Shown: positions 45,442-54,681 of the stretch, piece by piece
How positions within the stretch are numbered: position 1 is the first letter of the stretch
Layout of the letters: every line of letters starts with the position of its first letter
NCBI RefSeq assembly: GCF_900537085.1
Contig: NZ_UNRE01000003.1
Location: 498,971-562,970, forward strand
Length of the DNA stretch: 64,000 nucleotides
Source: Agarivorans sp. Alg241-V36
GTDB taxonomy: Bacteria; Pseudomonadota; Gammaproteobacteria; Enterobacterales; Celerinatantimonadaceae
Direction of reading: 5' to 3'
Notes under the pieces: generated by a model
Told to the model about the DNA's origin: nothing
Database searches by the model: none
What the model saw: the letters and a program-made list of their open reading frames with translations, nothing else
Program-made: the position numbers and the translations under genes

Positions 45442-47121
45442 ATGACTTATTCGCTGTACCTTGTTCACATCAACGATACCCACTCTCATTTTGAGCCCAC
45501 TTTAGTTCACTTTGACGTCACTATCGAACAAAAGGCTTATCAAGTAGACGCCTACTGTGGCGGGTATGCACGATTGGCTACCGCGGTACAGCAACACAAA
45601 GCCCTAGCAAAAGAAAACAACAGCCCAAGCTTATTTTTACATGCAGGCGATAGCTTCCAAGGCAGCTTGTATTTCAGCCAATTTAAAGGTGAAGCTAACG
45701 CTCACTTACTCAATTTAATGTCTGTTGATGCCATGACCATTGGCAATCATGAGTTTGATCTTGGCAATGCGCCGGTGTCTAAATTTGTTGATCAGGTTAA
45801 CTTTCCCTGCCTTGCCGGCAACATGGATTTGAGCCAAGAAGATCAGCAAAAGCACTTGCCTTTAGCGCCCCACAAAAACCTGTATTACTACAACAATGAA
45901 CTGGCCATTGCTAACTATGTGCTTAAGCCATTAGGCGAGAAACAATTGGCCATTGTAGGCATCACCCACGACCAGATGCACAACATAGGTTGCCCCGATG
46001 CCGACTGCCATTTTTTGAACGCCATTAAAACCACTCAAGCTACGGTTAAGCACTTAAACCAACAGGGCATAAATCACATCATCATACTTAGCCATTTAGG
46101 TTATGAAGGCGATATTGCATTAGCCAAAGCCGTGACTGGCATAAGTGTGATTGTTGGTGGCCACTCACACACATTAACTGGCGAATTTGGCCATTTAGGG
46201 CAAGCTTGTACCGGAAATCAAGGCCAATGGCAGAATGACTGCCTAATACTACAAGCTGGCAAACATGCAGAATCTATAGGCTTAAGTTGTTTACATTTTG
46301 ATAAGAGTGGCAAGGTCATCAAGCTTGATGGCGGGGCTAAATTTCTTATCGATGATAATTGGCAAGCCAAGCAAAATGGGCAAGTAGTTTGCCAACAAAC
46401 GCGCGCTCAGATTAGCGACTATTTGGCTAATACACCGGGGCTATTAAAGTGCCCTGATGATCAGCAAATCAGCGAGATCATCAATCAGCAATATCGTCCA
46501 GTGGTTGAACAAATGAAAAGCCAAATAGTGACCAAGCTTAGCCATCCATTGCGCCATAGCAGAATGCCCAACCAACAACTGCCCAATGGCAGTGAAGTAT
46601 CACCACTGGTTTGCCAAGGGTTTTACCAAGCCTCTGCCGCCCAACACCCAACCGACTTTGCCCTGCACAATGCTGGCGGTGTCCGCGTATCGCTCAAAGC
46701 TGGCCCGTTGAGTAAGGCCGATATATGCGGTCGTTTACTGCCCTTCGAAATTACTTTAATGAGTTATTTACTTAAGGGCGAAGACTTAGCCATGGTGATT
46801 GAAGGAGCCATTAACAATGCCACCAACAATGGTTTAATGGGCACTGGCGATGGCAGCTTTCCCTACTTTTACAAACTGCGTTATCGCTACCACGCTGACA
46901 AAGCTCTAGGGCAGCGCGTTAGCCAAATAGAGCTTGAAGATGAAGAAGGCTGGCAGGCTTTGCAGCCACAGCGGGTGTATCGCGGCGTGTCTTCTGCTTA
47001 CACCTTGGCAGGTAAAGAAGGCTACGATGCACTGTTAAACAGCTGGGATCATCACGATTTAGAACTCAGCATGAGCGACAGTTTTGTCACCTTTGCCAGC
47101 AGCAAAGAATATTTGCTTTAA
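45442..47121 (+). CDS. 5'-nucleotidase-family metallophosphoesterase, no signal peptide
   Basis: A 559-residue enzyme with the UshA-type layout: an N-terminal metallophosphatase domain (HINDTHSHFEP, LHAGDSFQGSLY, TIGNHEFDLGN, ILSHLGYEGD, GGHSHTLTGE) and a C-terminal 5'-nucleotidase domain (about 340-550: DFALHNAGGVRVSLKAGP, GDGSFPYFYKLRYRY). The metal ligands are all present. There is no signal peptide, so it should work in the cytoplasm, unlike periplasmic UshA. It starts 84 bp after the ABC importer with GGAG well placed, so it probably shares control and salvages nucleotides. Confidence 0.9.
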   Translation: MTYSLYLVHINDTHSHFEPTLVHFDVTIEQKAYQVDAYCGGYARLATAVQQHKALAKENNSPSLFLHAGDSFQGSLYFSQFKGEANAHLLNLMSVDAMTIGNHEFDLGNAPVSKFVDQVNFPCLAGNMDLSQEDQQKHLPLAPHKNLYYYNNELAIANYVLKPLGEKQLAIVGITHDQMHNIGCPDADCHFLNAIKTTQATVKHLNQQGINHIIILSHLGYEGDIALAKAVTGISVIVGGHSHTLTGEFGHLGQACTGNQGQWQNDCLILQAGKHAESIGLSCLHFDKSGKVIKLDGGAKFLIDDNWQAKQNGQVVCQQTRAQISDYLANTPGLLKCPDDQQISEIINQQYRPVVEQMKSQIVTKLSHPLRHSRMPNQQLPNGSEVSPLVCQGFYQASAAQHPTDFALHNAGGVRVSLKAGPLSKADICGRLLPFEITLMSYLLKGEDLAMVIEGAINNATNNGLMGTGDGSFPYFYKLRYRYHADKALGQRVSQIELEDEEGWQALQPQRVYRGVSSAYTLAGKEGYDALLNSWDHHDLELSMSDSFVTFASSKEYLL

Positions 47122-47169
47122 TAGGCCAAGCTAAGCAGCCAAACTCACGAAACGAAAAGGAAAGCACCT

Positions 47170-47655
47170 GTGATTAGAGCCATGACTCAAGCCGACTTTA
47201 GCGCATTTTGGCCAAGCTTTAAGGCGGTAATACAGGCGCAACAAAGTTACGCTTTTGACTCAGACATGAGCGAACAACAAGCCTATCAGCTTTGGTGCGA
47301 GTTGCCGCTGAAAAGCTTTGTGTTTGAACACAACCAGCAAATTCTCGGGACTTATTACATCAAACCCAATGCCATGGGTCCCAGCAAACATATTTGTAAC
47401 TGTGGCTACATGGTGAGCGAAGCAGCACGTGGAAAAGGCATTGCGCGTAAGCTGTGCGAACACTCTCAAGATATTGCCTTAGAGCTGGGTTTTAAAGCCA
47501 TGCAATTTAACTCTGTGGTAGCCACTAATACCGTTGCTATCGCGCTTTGGCACAAGCTCGGCTTTGCAACTATCGGCACTATTCCAAAGGCCTACCTCCA
47601 CCCTGAGCAAGGGTTTGTAGACTGCCTAATCATGCATAAGCAGCTTAGCGACTAG
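47170..47655 (+). CDS. GNAT-family N-acetyltransferase
   Basis: A 161-residue GNAT protein starting at GTG 47170 (AAGGAA upstream). The acetyl-CoA-binding motif is GYMVSEAARGKGIARKLCEHS (RGKGIA is the Q/RxxGxG/A loop), followed by FNSVVATNTVAIALWHKLGFATIGT. The substrate could be an amino acid, protein N-terminus or small amine; nothing in the sequence decides. It lies 48 bp after the 5'-nucleotidase on the same strand. Confidence 0.9.
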   Translation: MIRAMTQADFSAFWPSFKAVIQAQQSYAFDSDMSEQQAYQLWCELPLKSFVFEHNQQILGTYYIKPNAMGPSKHICNCGYMVSEAARGKGIARKLCEHSQDIALELGFKAMQFNSVVATNTVAIALWHKLGFATIGTIPKAYLHPEQGFVDCLIMHKQLSD

Positions 47656-47855
47656 GTCTTAGTGTTCTTAAGCATGTTCTTCTGGCAACTCAGCGCTGAA
47701 CTCAAGTCAGTGATTATTAACAAAATCTAAAAACTGTTTATCAGCAACGGCCGTTGTAGTTGCAGGGTTGAGCATCTACTATTTAAAGCAGTTTAAGGCA
47801 TTCGTATTTACGCTTTCATTTTTAAGCTTTCACTATAAAGATAGGTATCAAGCAC

Positions 47856-48644
47856 ATGAGCAAAACCATTCTAATTACCGGTGCAACCGACGGCATTGGT
47901 TTAGTCACCGCCAAGCAATTATTAGAGCAAGGTCATAAGGTGCTACTTCACGGCCGCAACCCTGCCAAGCTTGAGTCTGTTAAAAATCAATTAAGCGAAA
48001 ATGGTGCGCAAGTAGATAGCTTTGTAGCCGACTTATCTAAGCTTGAGCAAGTTGATGACTTAGCGAAACAAATAACCAGCAAGTACAGCAGCTTAGATGT
48101 AGTAATAAACAACGCTGGGGTATTTAATATTCCTGAGCCGCGCAATGCCCAAGGTCAAGATTTACGCTTTGTAGTAAACACCCTCGCCCCTTACAAGCTA
48201 AGCAAAGCATTGCTGCCGTTAATGGGTAAAACGGGGCGTATTGTGAACCTATCTTCTGCAGCTCAAGCCACAGTTGATTTAGATGCACTAAAAGGCAATC
48301 GCCAACTTAGTGACAACTCAGCCTATGCGCAAAGCAAACTCGCACTCACCATGTGGTCTCGAGAAATGGGCTTAGCGCTTAAAGACAGTGGCCCAATCGT
48401 AGTATCGGTTAATCCTAAATCATTACTTGGCAGCAAGATGGTAAAAGACGCCTACGGTATCGCCGGCGGCGATTTAAGCATTGGTGCCGATATACTGGTA
48501 AGAGCCAGCTTGTCGGAAGAGTTTAACGATGCCGCAGGCCTATATTTTGATAACGACATCGGCCAGTTTGCATCACCTCACCCCGATGCGCTAAACGCTC
48601 AAAAATCTGCACAAGTTGTTGAATTAATAGAAACACTCATCTAA
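47856..48644 (+). CDS. Short-chain dehydrogenase/reductase
   Basis: A 262-residue classical SDR. The NAD(P)-binding TGATDGIG (7-14) and HGRNPAKL suggest NADPH use. NNAGVFN and the catalytic Tyr and Lys (SAYAQSKLALTMW, YxxxK) are present; the serine is in NLSSAAQ. The nearest look is to retinol-dehydrogenase-like SDRs, but the substrate is open. It is a single-gene unit closed by a terminator at 48673. Confidence 0.92.
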   Translation: MSKTILITGATDGIGLVTAKQLLEQGHKVLLHGRNPAKLESVKNQLSENGAQVDSFVADLSKLEQVDDLAKQITSKYSSLDVVINNAGVFNIPEPRNAQGQDLRFVVNTLAPYKLSKALLPLMGKTGRIVNLSSAAQATVDLDALKGNRQLSDNSAYAQSKLALTMWSREMGLALKDSGPIVVSVNPKSLLGSKMVKDAYGIAGGDLSIGADILVRASLSEEFNDAAGLYFDNDIGQFASPHPDALNAQKSAQVVELIETLI

Positions 48645-48672
48645 CAACTCAAGCAGCTAAAGCACTTATAAA

Positions 48673-48697
48673 ACGCCACTAACACAGTGGCGTTTTT
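48673..48697 (+). terminator. Terminator between the SDR gene and eutC
   Basis: ACGCCACT-AACAC-AGTGGCGT followed by TTTT. The A-run on the left lets it serve the minus strand in part too. Confidence 0.8.
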
Positions 48698-48723
48698 ATT
48701 GGGTATTTGTTTTTATTCGGCGT

Positions 48724-49569
48724 TTAAGGTGCTTCTGGTAACAAGAAATTCTTGCCCACTTTTGCACTGACCATTTGGCTTTTATCTTTTAAGGCAACAC
48801 CTGAATAGCCTAGTTTATTGGCTTGCTCAATCAAGTAACTTAAACGAAATGCCGCGTCTTCTACCGACATGCCCGCTTGGCGAATGTTCGATAAACAATT
48901 GCGTTTGGCTTCTTCAATGCCAGGGTAAGCTTGGTAGGTAAAATAAATACCTAAACTGTCTGGCGAGCTTAAACCTGGACGTTCACCCACCAAAATAGCT
49001 ACCATTTTAACGCCTAAGGCTTGAGCTACATCGTCACCTACGCCCACACGCCCTTGCTCTACCACGACTATTGGCGCAATCGACAATGCCAAGCCTTTTA
49101 ACTTTGGAATAAGCGCCGCCAGCAGAGCTTCAGCATTTTCACTTATCGCCCTAGATGACAAGCCTTCGGTAACCACCAAGGCAATGTCATAAGCGTTGTT
49201 GTGCTTAGCTAAAGTATCGTATGAAGCTTTATTAAGCCGCCGTCCTAAATCAGGCCTTTGTAAGTACTCGGCCCGCGAGCCCGCTTGAGATTGCAGATGT
49301 TGTACGCCCAAATTAAAACCAGCTAATCGGCCAATTAAGACGCTGTAATCAAGCGGTGTTAGCACCGCATCTCTTGCCTTTGCATGGTCTAACTGAAACT
49401 GTAAATGTGCCTGAGTAGGCAAACTACTTCCCGCTCGCCCTAAAGCAATGCGCGCATCGGTAAAGGCTTTGAGTACTTGCCAAGGATTAGCGGTTACTAG
49501 TTCAAATTCATCGGACGTAATTACGCTAGTGTTTTGCTCAACGCTGCTGGCAGGTTTGCTATCACTCAT
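48724..49569 (-). CDS. eutC: Ethanolamine ammonia-lyase small subunit EutC
   Basis: A 281-residue subunit of the B12-dependent enzyme that splits ethanolamine into acetaldehyde and ammonia. Typical stretches: TDARIALGRAGSSLPTQAHL, FQLDHAKARDAVLTPLD, SRAEYLQRPDLGRRL, DIALVVTEGLSSRAI and VGERPGLSSPDSLGIYFTY. The N-terminal 30 residues are a poorly conserved, Ser/Thr-rich extension. Its start overlaps the EutB stop by 4 bp (translation coupling). Confidence 0.95.
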   Translation of the reverse strand: MSDSKPASSVEQNTSVITSDEFELVTANPWQVLKAFTDARIALGRAGSSLPTQAHLQFQLDHAKARDAVLTPLDYSVLIGRLAGFNLGVQHLQSQAGSRAEYLQRPDLGRRLNKASYDTLAKHNNAYDIALVVTEGLSSRAISENAEALLAALIPKLKGLALSIAPIVVVEQGRVGVGDDVAQALGVKMVAILVGERPGLSSPDSLGIYFTYQAYPGIEEAKRNCLSNIRQAGMSVEDAAFRLSYLIEQANKLGYSGVALKDKSQMVSAKVGKNFLLPEAP

Positions 49570-50960
49570 GCGCCTACATCCTTAGCCACTGCCTCAAAGG
49601 CCGCTGGCAGCTGCTGTTTAAGGGCAAGTCGACCGTTTTGGTCGGTAATATGTTGTTGCGCTAACCAAGCTTCAAACTCTGGCGCGGGCTTCTTCCCAGA
49701 AATTTGCCTCGCAAACAGGGCATCATGAAACGAAGTGGTTTGGTAATTAAGCATTATGTCGTCAGAGCCAGCAATGCCCATGATAAAGTTAACCCCAGCA
49801 CTCACTAGCTGCACCAATAGCATGTCCATATCATCTTGGTCTGCGTCAGCATGATTGGTGTAACAAATGTCACAGCCCATGGGCAGCCCCATTAGCTTGC
49901 CGCAGAAATGATCTTCTAAGCCCGCACGAATAATTTGCTTACCGTTATACAAGTATTCAGGGCCAATAAACCCAACCACAGTATTCACCAACAAAGGCTT
50001 ATAACGCCGCGCTACGGCGTAGGCTCTCGCTTCACAAGTTTGCTGGTCTACCCCGTGGTGGCCGTTTGAACTTAGCGCGCTGCCCTGGCCAGTCTCAAAG
50101 TACATAACATTGCTACCCTTAGTGCCACGTTTAAGCGACAAAGCAGCACTGTAGGCTTCATCTAACAAGGCCAAGTTAATACCAAAACCTTGGTTGGCTG
50201 CCTCGGTACCCGCAATAGACTGAAATACCAAATCAACAGGCGCACCTAAATTCATCGCTTCTAAATGAGTAGTTACATGGCTAAGCACACAGCTTTGCGT
50301 TGGTATTTGATAATGCTGAATCACCTCATCCAGCATCTTCATTAACCTAGTAACGGCTTGCAGGTTATCAGTTGCCGGATTAATCCCAATCACCGCATCA
50401 CCATTTGCATACAACAAACCATCTAAAATGCTGGCAGCCACCCCAGCAGGATCATCGGTAGGATGATTAGGTTGCAAGCGTGTCGACATTCGCCCAGATA
50501 AGCCAAGGGTATTGCGAAATGCAGTGACAACTTCGCACTTACTGGCCACCAAAATCAAATCTTGAATCCGCATCAGCTTACTCACAGCTGCCAGCATTTC
50601 TGGAGTAAAAGCTGGTGCTAAAGCGCTTAGTTCAATCGCATCAACTTGTTCGTTGAGTAAGTAATTGCGCAAGTCGCCTACCGTTAAATGCGCAATGCGC
50701 TGAAAGGCAGATAAATCATGACTGTCGATAATTAATCGCGTCACTTCATCTTGTTCGTAGGGGATTAAGGCTTCATCGAGAAAGTGTTTTAGCGGAAGTT
50801 CGGCCAAGGCCATTTGTGCGGCTACTCGCTGCTGGTCACTGCTTGCAGCAATACCTGCCAGTTGATCGCCGCTGCGCAATGGAGATGCCTTGGCCATTAA
50901 ATCTTTTAAGCTGCTGAAACGAAAAGTTCCGCCGCCTGCATTCATTGCAAAATCAGTCAT
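49566..50960 (-). CDS. eutB: Ethanolamine ammonia-lyase large subunit EutB
   Basis: A 464-residue large subunit with substrate-binding residues in the barrel. Characteristic stretches: FRFSSLKDLMAKASPLRSGD at the N-terminus, LQPNHPTDDPAGVAASIL, GINPATDNLQAV, MYFETGQGSALSSNGHHGVDQQT and NFIMGIAGSDDIMLNYQT. It forms the catalytic core with EutC. No EutA reactivase, eutS/M shell genes or regulator is found on either side, so it is a shell-free ethanolamine system; the cobalamin source is outside the window. Confidence 0.96.
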   Translation of the reverse strand: MTDFAMNAGGGTFRFSSLKDLMAKASPLRSGDQLAGIAASSDQQRVAAQMALAELPLKHFLDEALIPYEQDEVTRLIIDSHDLSAFQRIAHLTVGDLRNYLLNEQVDAIELSALAPAFTPEMLAAVSKLMRIQDLILVASKCEVVTAFRNTLGLSGRMSTRLQPNHPTDDPAGVAASILDGLLYANGDAVIGINPATDNLQAVTRLMKMLDEVIQHYQIPTQSCVLSHVTTHLEAMNLGAPVDLVFQSIAGTEAANQGFGINLALLDEAYSAALSLKRGTKGSNVMYFETGQGSALSSNGHHGVDQQTCEARAYAVARRYKPLLVNTVVGFIGPEYLYNGKQIIRAGLEDHFCGKLMGLPMGCDICYTNHADADQDDMDMLLVQLVSAGVNFIMGIAGSDDIMLNYQTTSFHDALFARQISGKKPAPEFEAWLAQQHITDQNGRLALKQQLPAAFEAVAKDVGA

Positions 50961-51250
50961 TATGTATCCTACATAACTACTGCGCCTGCCATTGGCGCGA
51001 TATTCTGAATGGGATTATTTCTTTATAAGCAAACAATAAGGTAACCAGAGTTTGCGATAAACATCTAGCAAAAATTTGGCTTTTACTGGTTCAACAAATA
51101 CCCAGCAGTTGAAATACTGTTCAATTTAACGCGACGACTTAAGACGTTTTAATAAAGCAGCAAGCCACTAGCCTATCCGCGTAAAACTTATGAAAAGCTC
51201 ACAAAGCTGCACTATGCTTTTGAGGTAACTATCAACACAAATGGTTTTTC

Positions 51251-51961
51251 ATGATACGCAACTTACTCTTTAGCCTAGTTTTTCTATCTCTGCCCAGCGT
51301 GGCCTTTCAAGCCATTCACTTAGGCACTCAAGACCGCCCTCCTTATACATGGCCAGAAGATGGCAAACCCGCAGGCCCCTTCGATAAAGTCGTCGTTTGC
51401 GCATTAGAAAACATGGGCGTGGATTACGGCATCGACTTTTTACCTTGGGCACGAGCCCAATCAATGACTCAACGAGGCCAACTCGATGGCTTTTACGCAG
51501 GCTCTCAAAATGCTGAACGCGACAGTTACGCCGTAGCCAGCCGCTTTATTGGCAAACAAAACTGGGCTTATTTCTATTTGGCAGATGTAATTGACCAGCC
51601 AATTGATGATGAATACTTAAAGAGCGCACGTGTGGGGGCTTATTTAGGCTCAAACATGGCGCAATGGTTAAAAAGAAAAGGCGTAAAAGTGGCCTACCGA
51701 CCGGTTGAACCTGAAATGCTGCTCGAAGGGTTAATTCGTGATCGCGCTGATATTATTTTAGCTAACGAAGCAGCGATGCTAAAACTCACCGAGAAAACCA
51801 ATCGTAGCGCCTATATCGACAGCCAAGTCGTAGTGAGCAAACCTATTGCTGTCTATTTTGGCAACGCCTACTTAAGTGAAAACCCAGGCTTTATCGAAGC
51901 GTTTAATCAGGCTGCAAGCCAATGCCTGCCGGAAGAATCGCTAATCATTTATACCGAATGA
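51251..51961 (+). CDS. Periplasmic binding protein of the SBP_bac_3 type
   Basis: A 236-residue exported protein; the signal peptide runs to about residue 18 (LFSLVFLSLPSVAF). The fold pattern of the amino-acid binding family 3 is visible: GTQDRPPYTWPEDGKPAGPFDKVV at the start and LLEGLIRDRADIILANEAAM in the second lobe. No ABC permease or ATPase is adjacent. Such stand-alone proteins often serve sensor or unknown uptake roles. The ligand is not known. Confidence 0.82.
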   Translation: MIRNLLFSLVFLSLPSVAFQAIHLGTQDRPPYTWPEDGKPAGPFDKVVVCALENMGVDYGIDFLPWARAQSMTQRGQLDGFYAGSQNAERDSYAVASRFIGKQNWAYFYLADVIDQPIDDEYLKSARVGAYLGSNMAQWLKRKGVKVAYRPVEPEMLLEGLIRDRADIILANEAAMLKLTEKTNRSAYIDSQVVVSKPIAVYFGNAYLSENPGFIEAFNQAASQCLPEESLIIYTE

Positions 51962-52267
51962 TTAGAAGCAATACTCAATGCACTGCAAAACAGTTTTCAG
52001 ATGGAAAGGAGTTAGATCAAAGAGTCTAATCATAGGTATTAGATCAGAGACAGGCTAATCAACTAACCCATACTCTCACCCGACTTTTTTGCAGCGCTTA
52101 TTATCGTTCCAAGGCTTAAACGCCGTTCAGTAATCTTACCTGCAAGCAAAATAAATAGTCCCCTGAAGAGACTTCAAGGGATTAAATCGTGTTCCAAGAG
52201 CCAAATGTATTCAAGCTAAGCTATTAACGTCAAACTTTAGCCATCATAGCTTAAACAGTTAGCTGTC
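51962..52267. other. Intergenic region between the binding protein and the Ntn hydrolase
   Basis: About 305 bp with no gene. An imperfect hairpin (AGTCCCCTGAAG / CTTCAAGGGATT, 52158-52182) has no T-run and may be an RNA structure or chance. No other element is supported. Confidence 0.4.
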
Positions 52268-53341
52268 TTAGTGCGCTTTACACTGAGTGAAAACGGCTTT
52301 GCTCAAACCTTCATCAGCTTGTTTAACAGTATCTGCGCACATTGTTTCAGTGAACGCTAATGTATCGTTAAAGTTGTAAGCAATTTGAGCGCGAGTGTCG
52401 TAGTTAGTGAACAAGAACTCACCGTTGTCGTGGTTGTATACAAACTGAGTCCAAGTGGCGTAAGTTTCGCCGTTTACAGGGTCGATAAGATCTTGTGGTA
52501 CTAGGTTACCTGCGTTGTAAGTGCTTAGCAGTTTGCCGCGAGTTTGTGCCCAGCTAGCATCTTCTTTGAACTCAATGTGAGAAGTATGGAATAAACCACG
52601 CAGGTTGCGGTCTGCAGAGCTGATTGAACTAGGGATATCTTTTGCTTCAAGGTCTCTTAGGTTAACCTTAGCAACGTAGTCACGGTGATGCTGTTGTAGG
52701 GGCGCGTTTGCCATGATGCGAAGATCAGACTTAGTGTCACCACGATGAACAAGCATTTCACCACCTTCATTTAGCTGCAGTAATGCAATGTCGCCAGACT
52801 TATCTTGGATAGAAATATGCAGCCCGTGCTGTGCACCATGTAAACCGTCGGCCCAAGCGATTTGCCATTGGTTGTTGTTGAAGGCTTTAACGGCTTCTTC
52901 AGTAGTTGCGTAAGACTCTGTAATGAAGCGAATCACATCAAGGAAGCTAACAGCTGGTGCGCCAGTGTCTTTGTAATCTTTAATGAATGCCTGTGAGTCC
53001 GCCATGTAAAGTAAAGAAGCAGCTAGACCTTCAGAGTTGATGGCGTCAGATGCCACACCATGGAATACATCCCACTCCATTTGAGCAACAGCGTGGTACT
53101 TAGTCGTCCAAGCCATTGCGTTCTTGTAGCTTGGCGTTTCTGAAGCGTTTTTTATGCCTACCGGGTTTACTTGCGCTACGTTGCCTAGCTGGTCTCCCCA
53201 ATCAAGAGAGCGAACTGTAGATACACCATGAGGCGTATCAAGAGTAAAGCGCGAACATGCGTTAGCTGTACCAGCAACTGTTGCGATTGAAGCCGCTGCG
53301 ATTGCAACTACTGCGATTTTGTTTAAATTGAATGATTTCAT
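52268..53341 (-). CDS. Linear amide C-N hydrolase (choloylglycine hydrolase family)
   Basis: A 357-residue exported Ntn hydrolase. The signal peptide ends in ANA and the next residue is Cys29 (NACSRFTLDTPHG), so cleavage frees the cysteine as N-terminal nucleophile. Other family residues: VRSLDWGDQLG (Arg and Asp of the active site) and SIQDKSGDIALLQLN; SSADRNLRGLFHTSHIEF lies in the C-terminal half. The family includes bile-salt hydrolases, penicillin V acylases and acyl-homoserine-lactone acylases. The natural substrate here is open. It is divergent from a LysR gene with a palindromic site between. Confidence 0.92.
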   Translation of the reverse strand: MKSFNLNKIAVVAIAAASIATVAGTANACSRFTLDTPHGVSTVRSLDWGDQLGNVAQVNPVGIKNASETPSYKNAMAWTTKYHAVAQMEWDVFHGVASDAINSEGLAASLLYMADSQAFIKDYKDTGAPAVSFLDVIRFITESYATTEEAVKAFNNNQWQIAWADGLHGAQHGLHISIQDKSGDIALLQLNEGGEMLVHRGDTKSDLRIMANAPLQQHHRDYVAKVNLRDLEAKDIPSSISSADRNLRGLFHTSHIEFKEDASWAQTRGKLLSTYNAGNLVPQDLIDPVNGETYATWTQFVYNHDNGEFLFTNYDTRAQIAYNFNDTLAFTETMCADTVKQADEGLSKAVFTQCKAH

Positions 53342-53429
53342 AGTAATGCTCTCTCAAGTTTTGGGGGAATACCCTTCTCTGTATGAGTCTATTATTGCTA
53401 CTATTACCAAATAACCAAGCCGCTTAGAC

Positions 53430-53444
53430 TAGGGGACTCCCCTA
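53430..53444. promoter_or_regulatory. Palindrome in the LysR/Ntn hydrolase intergenic region
   Basis: TAGGGGA-C-TCCCCTA is a perfect 15-bp palindrome, 16 bp before the LysR start and about 90 bp from the hydrolase start. It may be a LysR self-control site. Confidence 0.5.
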
Positions 53445-53460
53445 CAAACTAGGAAATCGT

Positions 53461-54339
53461 ATGGCAGCATCTTTAGATCAACTACGTGCTTTTGTCGCAA
53501 CTGCAGATAACAAAGGGATGGCTCAGGCTGCGCGGCAGCTAGGTAAACATGTCTCTACGGTACGAGAACAAATTAATAACCTTGAGATAGATACCGGATT
53601 AGATTTGTTCATTAGGCACGCGCGCTCGCTAGAAGTGACACCTCAAGGAGAACAGCTTTATAAATCTGCAATTGCCATGCTCAAAGAGGCAGCACTTTTT
53701 GATGCCAACGTTGACAGTATTTTGCAAGGCGTACCAGATAAGCTAACCATCGCGATTGATAGCGGGCTAATCGATACCGAATTGGACATGCTTATTGCTA
53801 AGTTGGTGACCAACTACCCTCATATGTCATTGAAGATACTTACCAACGACACAATGCAAATAAAAAGCTGGCTGACCTCAGGCGTTGTTGATATTGGCCT
53901 ACTTTATAACACTGTCTATTTGCAGGATGAGCTAGCATCCGAGACGGCCTACTCATTTGGTGTTTGTCGAATAACGCCAACACAATGGCAGCTCCCCAAA
54001 GAGATAAATGAAGACGCACTAAAAGACCAATTGCAGCTAAGTCTATCTTTTTTAAGCGACATAGGAATGAGGGATGCTGATGTCACAAGCCATAGATACA
54101 TGCTGTGCAATAACAGCACACAAATTCTGAATTTAGTTAAAGCAGGCGTTGGCTGGGCTTACTTACCAAGGTTTGTATGTATAAAGTCGCTAGAAAATAA
54201 AGAGGTTAATCTGTACCAAGCAAATGATGATGCTATCTCCAATTGGGCTACCAACTTAGTATGGCCAAAAGAAAAAGCACTCAACCCCGCCATGCAGATG
54301 TTTATACAGGGTGTACGAGGCTTTAAAAACCGAAACTAG
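53461..54339 (+). CDS. LysR-family regulator
   Basis: A 292-residue regulator with the N-terminal winged helix (LDQLRAFVATADNKGMAQAARQLGKHVSTVREQINNLEIDTGLDLFIRHARSLEVTPQGE) and a two-lobe effector domain. AGGAAATCG lies before the start. It is divergent from the Ntn hydrolase, the usual arrangement for control of the neighbour. The effector might be the hydrolase's product. Confidence 0.92.
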   Translation: MAASLDQLRAFVATADNKGMAQAARQLGKHVSTVREQINNLEIDTGLDLFIRHARSLEVTPQGEQLYKSAIAMLKEAALFDANVDSILQGVPDKLTIAIDSGLIDTELDMLIAKLVTNYPHMSLKILTNDTMQIKSWLTSGVVDIGLLYNTVYLQDELASETAYSFGVCRITPTQWQLPKEINEDALKDQLQLSLSFLSDIGMRDADVTSHRYMLCNNSTQILNLVKAGVGWAYLPRFVCIKSLENKEVNLYQANDDAISNWATNLVWPKEKALNPAMQMFIQGVRGFKNRN

Positions 54340-54598
54340 GTATTAGTATTAAGTTCGCTATTGTTATATTTGAAGTGCGAATCTTTTGAGTTAAATGCGC
54401 TATGTTACTCAAGCTCTCTAAACAATTTCTAATTAGGATGCATAGGGCAAATGACCTCCCCCTAGTGTGATGAACAAGCAGGCCTAAATTTAGAAAGGAC
54501 AGATAGAGCTGCCCCCTAACTTACTTTTGGACATAAACGTGTTTGAAGGCTTGTTTGTGTATAGATACTCTGGATTAGTTTAAGTATGGCTGAGCTGG

Positions 54599-54679
54599 AT
54601 TTAACGCCAGCCATAACCGGACGCAAAAAGCACAGCGAAGCGACGCTTTTTGCGGTCCGAGTTTATGGCATTGTTAGAT
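54599..54679 (-). other. Integron-type attC site, 81 bp
   Basis: Minus strand: R'' ATCTAAC, left arm AATGCCATAAACTCGGAC, a loop stem CGCAAAAAGC / GCTTTTTGCG, right arm GTCCGGTTATGGC, then TGGC and R' GTTAAAT. Arms pair as GCCATAA/TTATGGC with an offset base, as in attC sites. It lies 2 bp after the stop of the caspase-like gene. No integrase gene lies nearby; the nearest intI is at 11069. Confidence 0.88.
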
Positions 54680-54681
54680 TT

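Noticed and set aside
52158..52182. Hairpin between the binding protein and the hydrolase as a terminator
   Set aside because: Arms are imperfect and no T-run follows on either strand.
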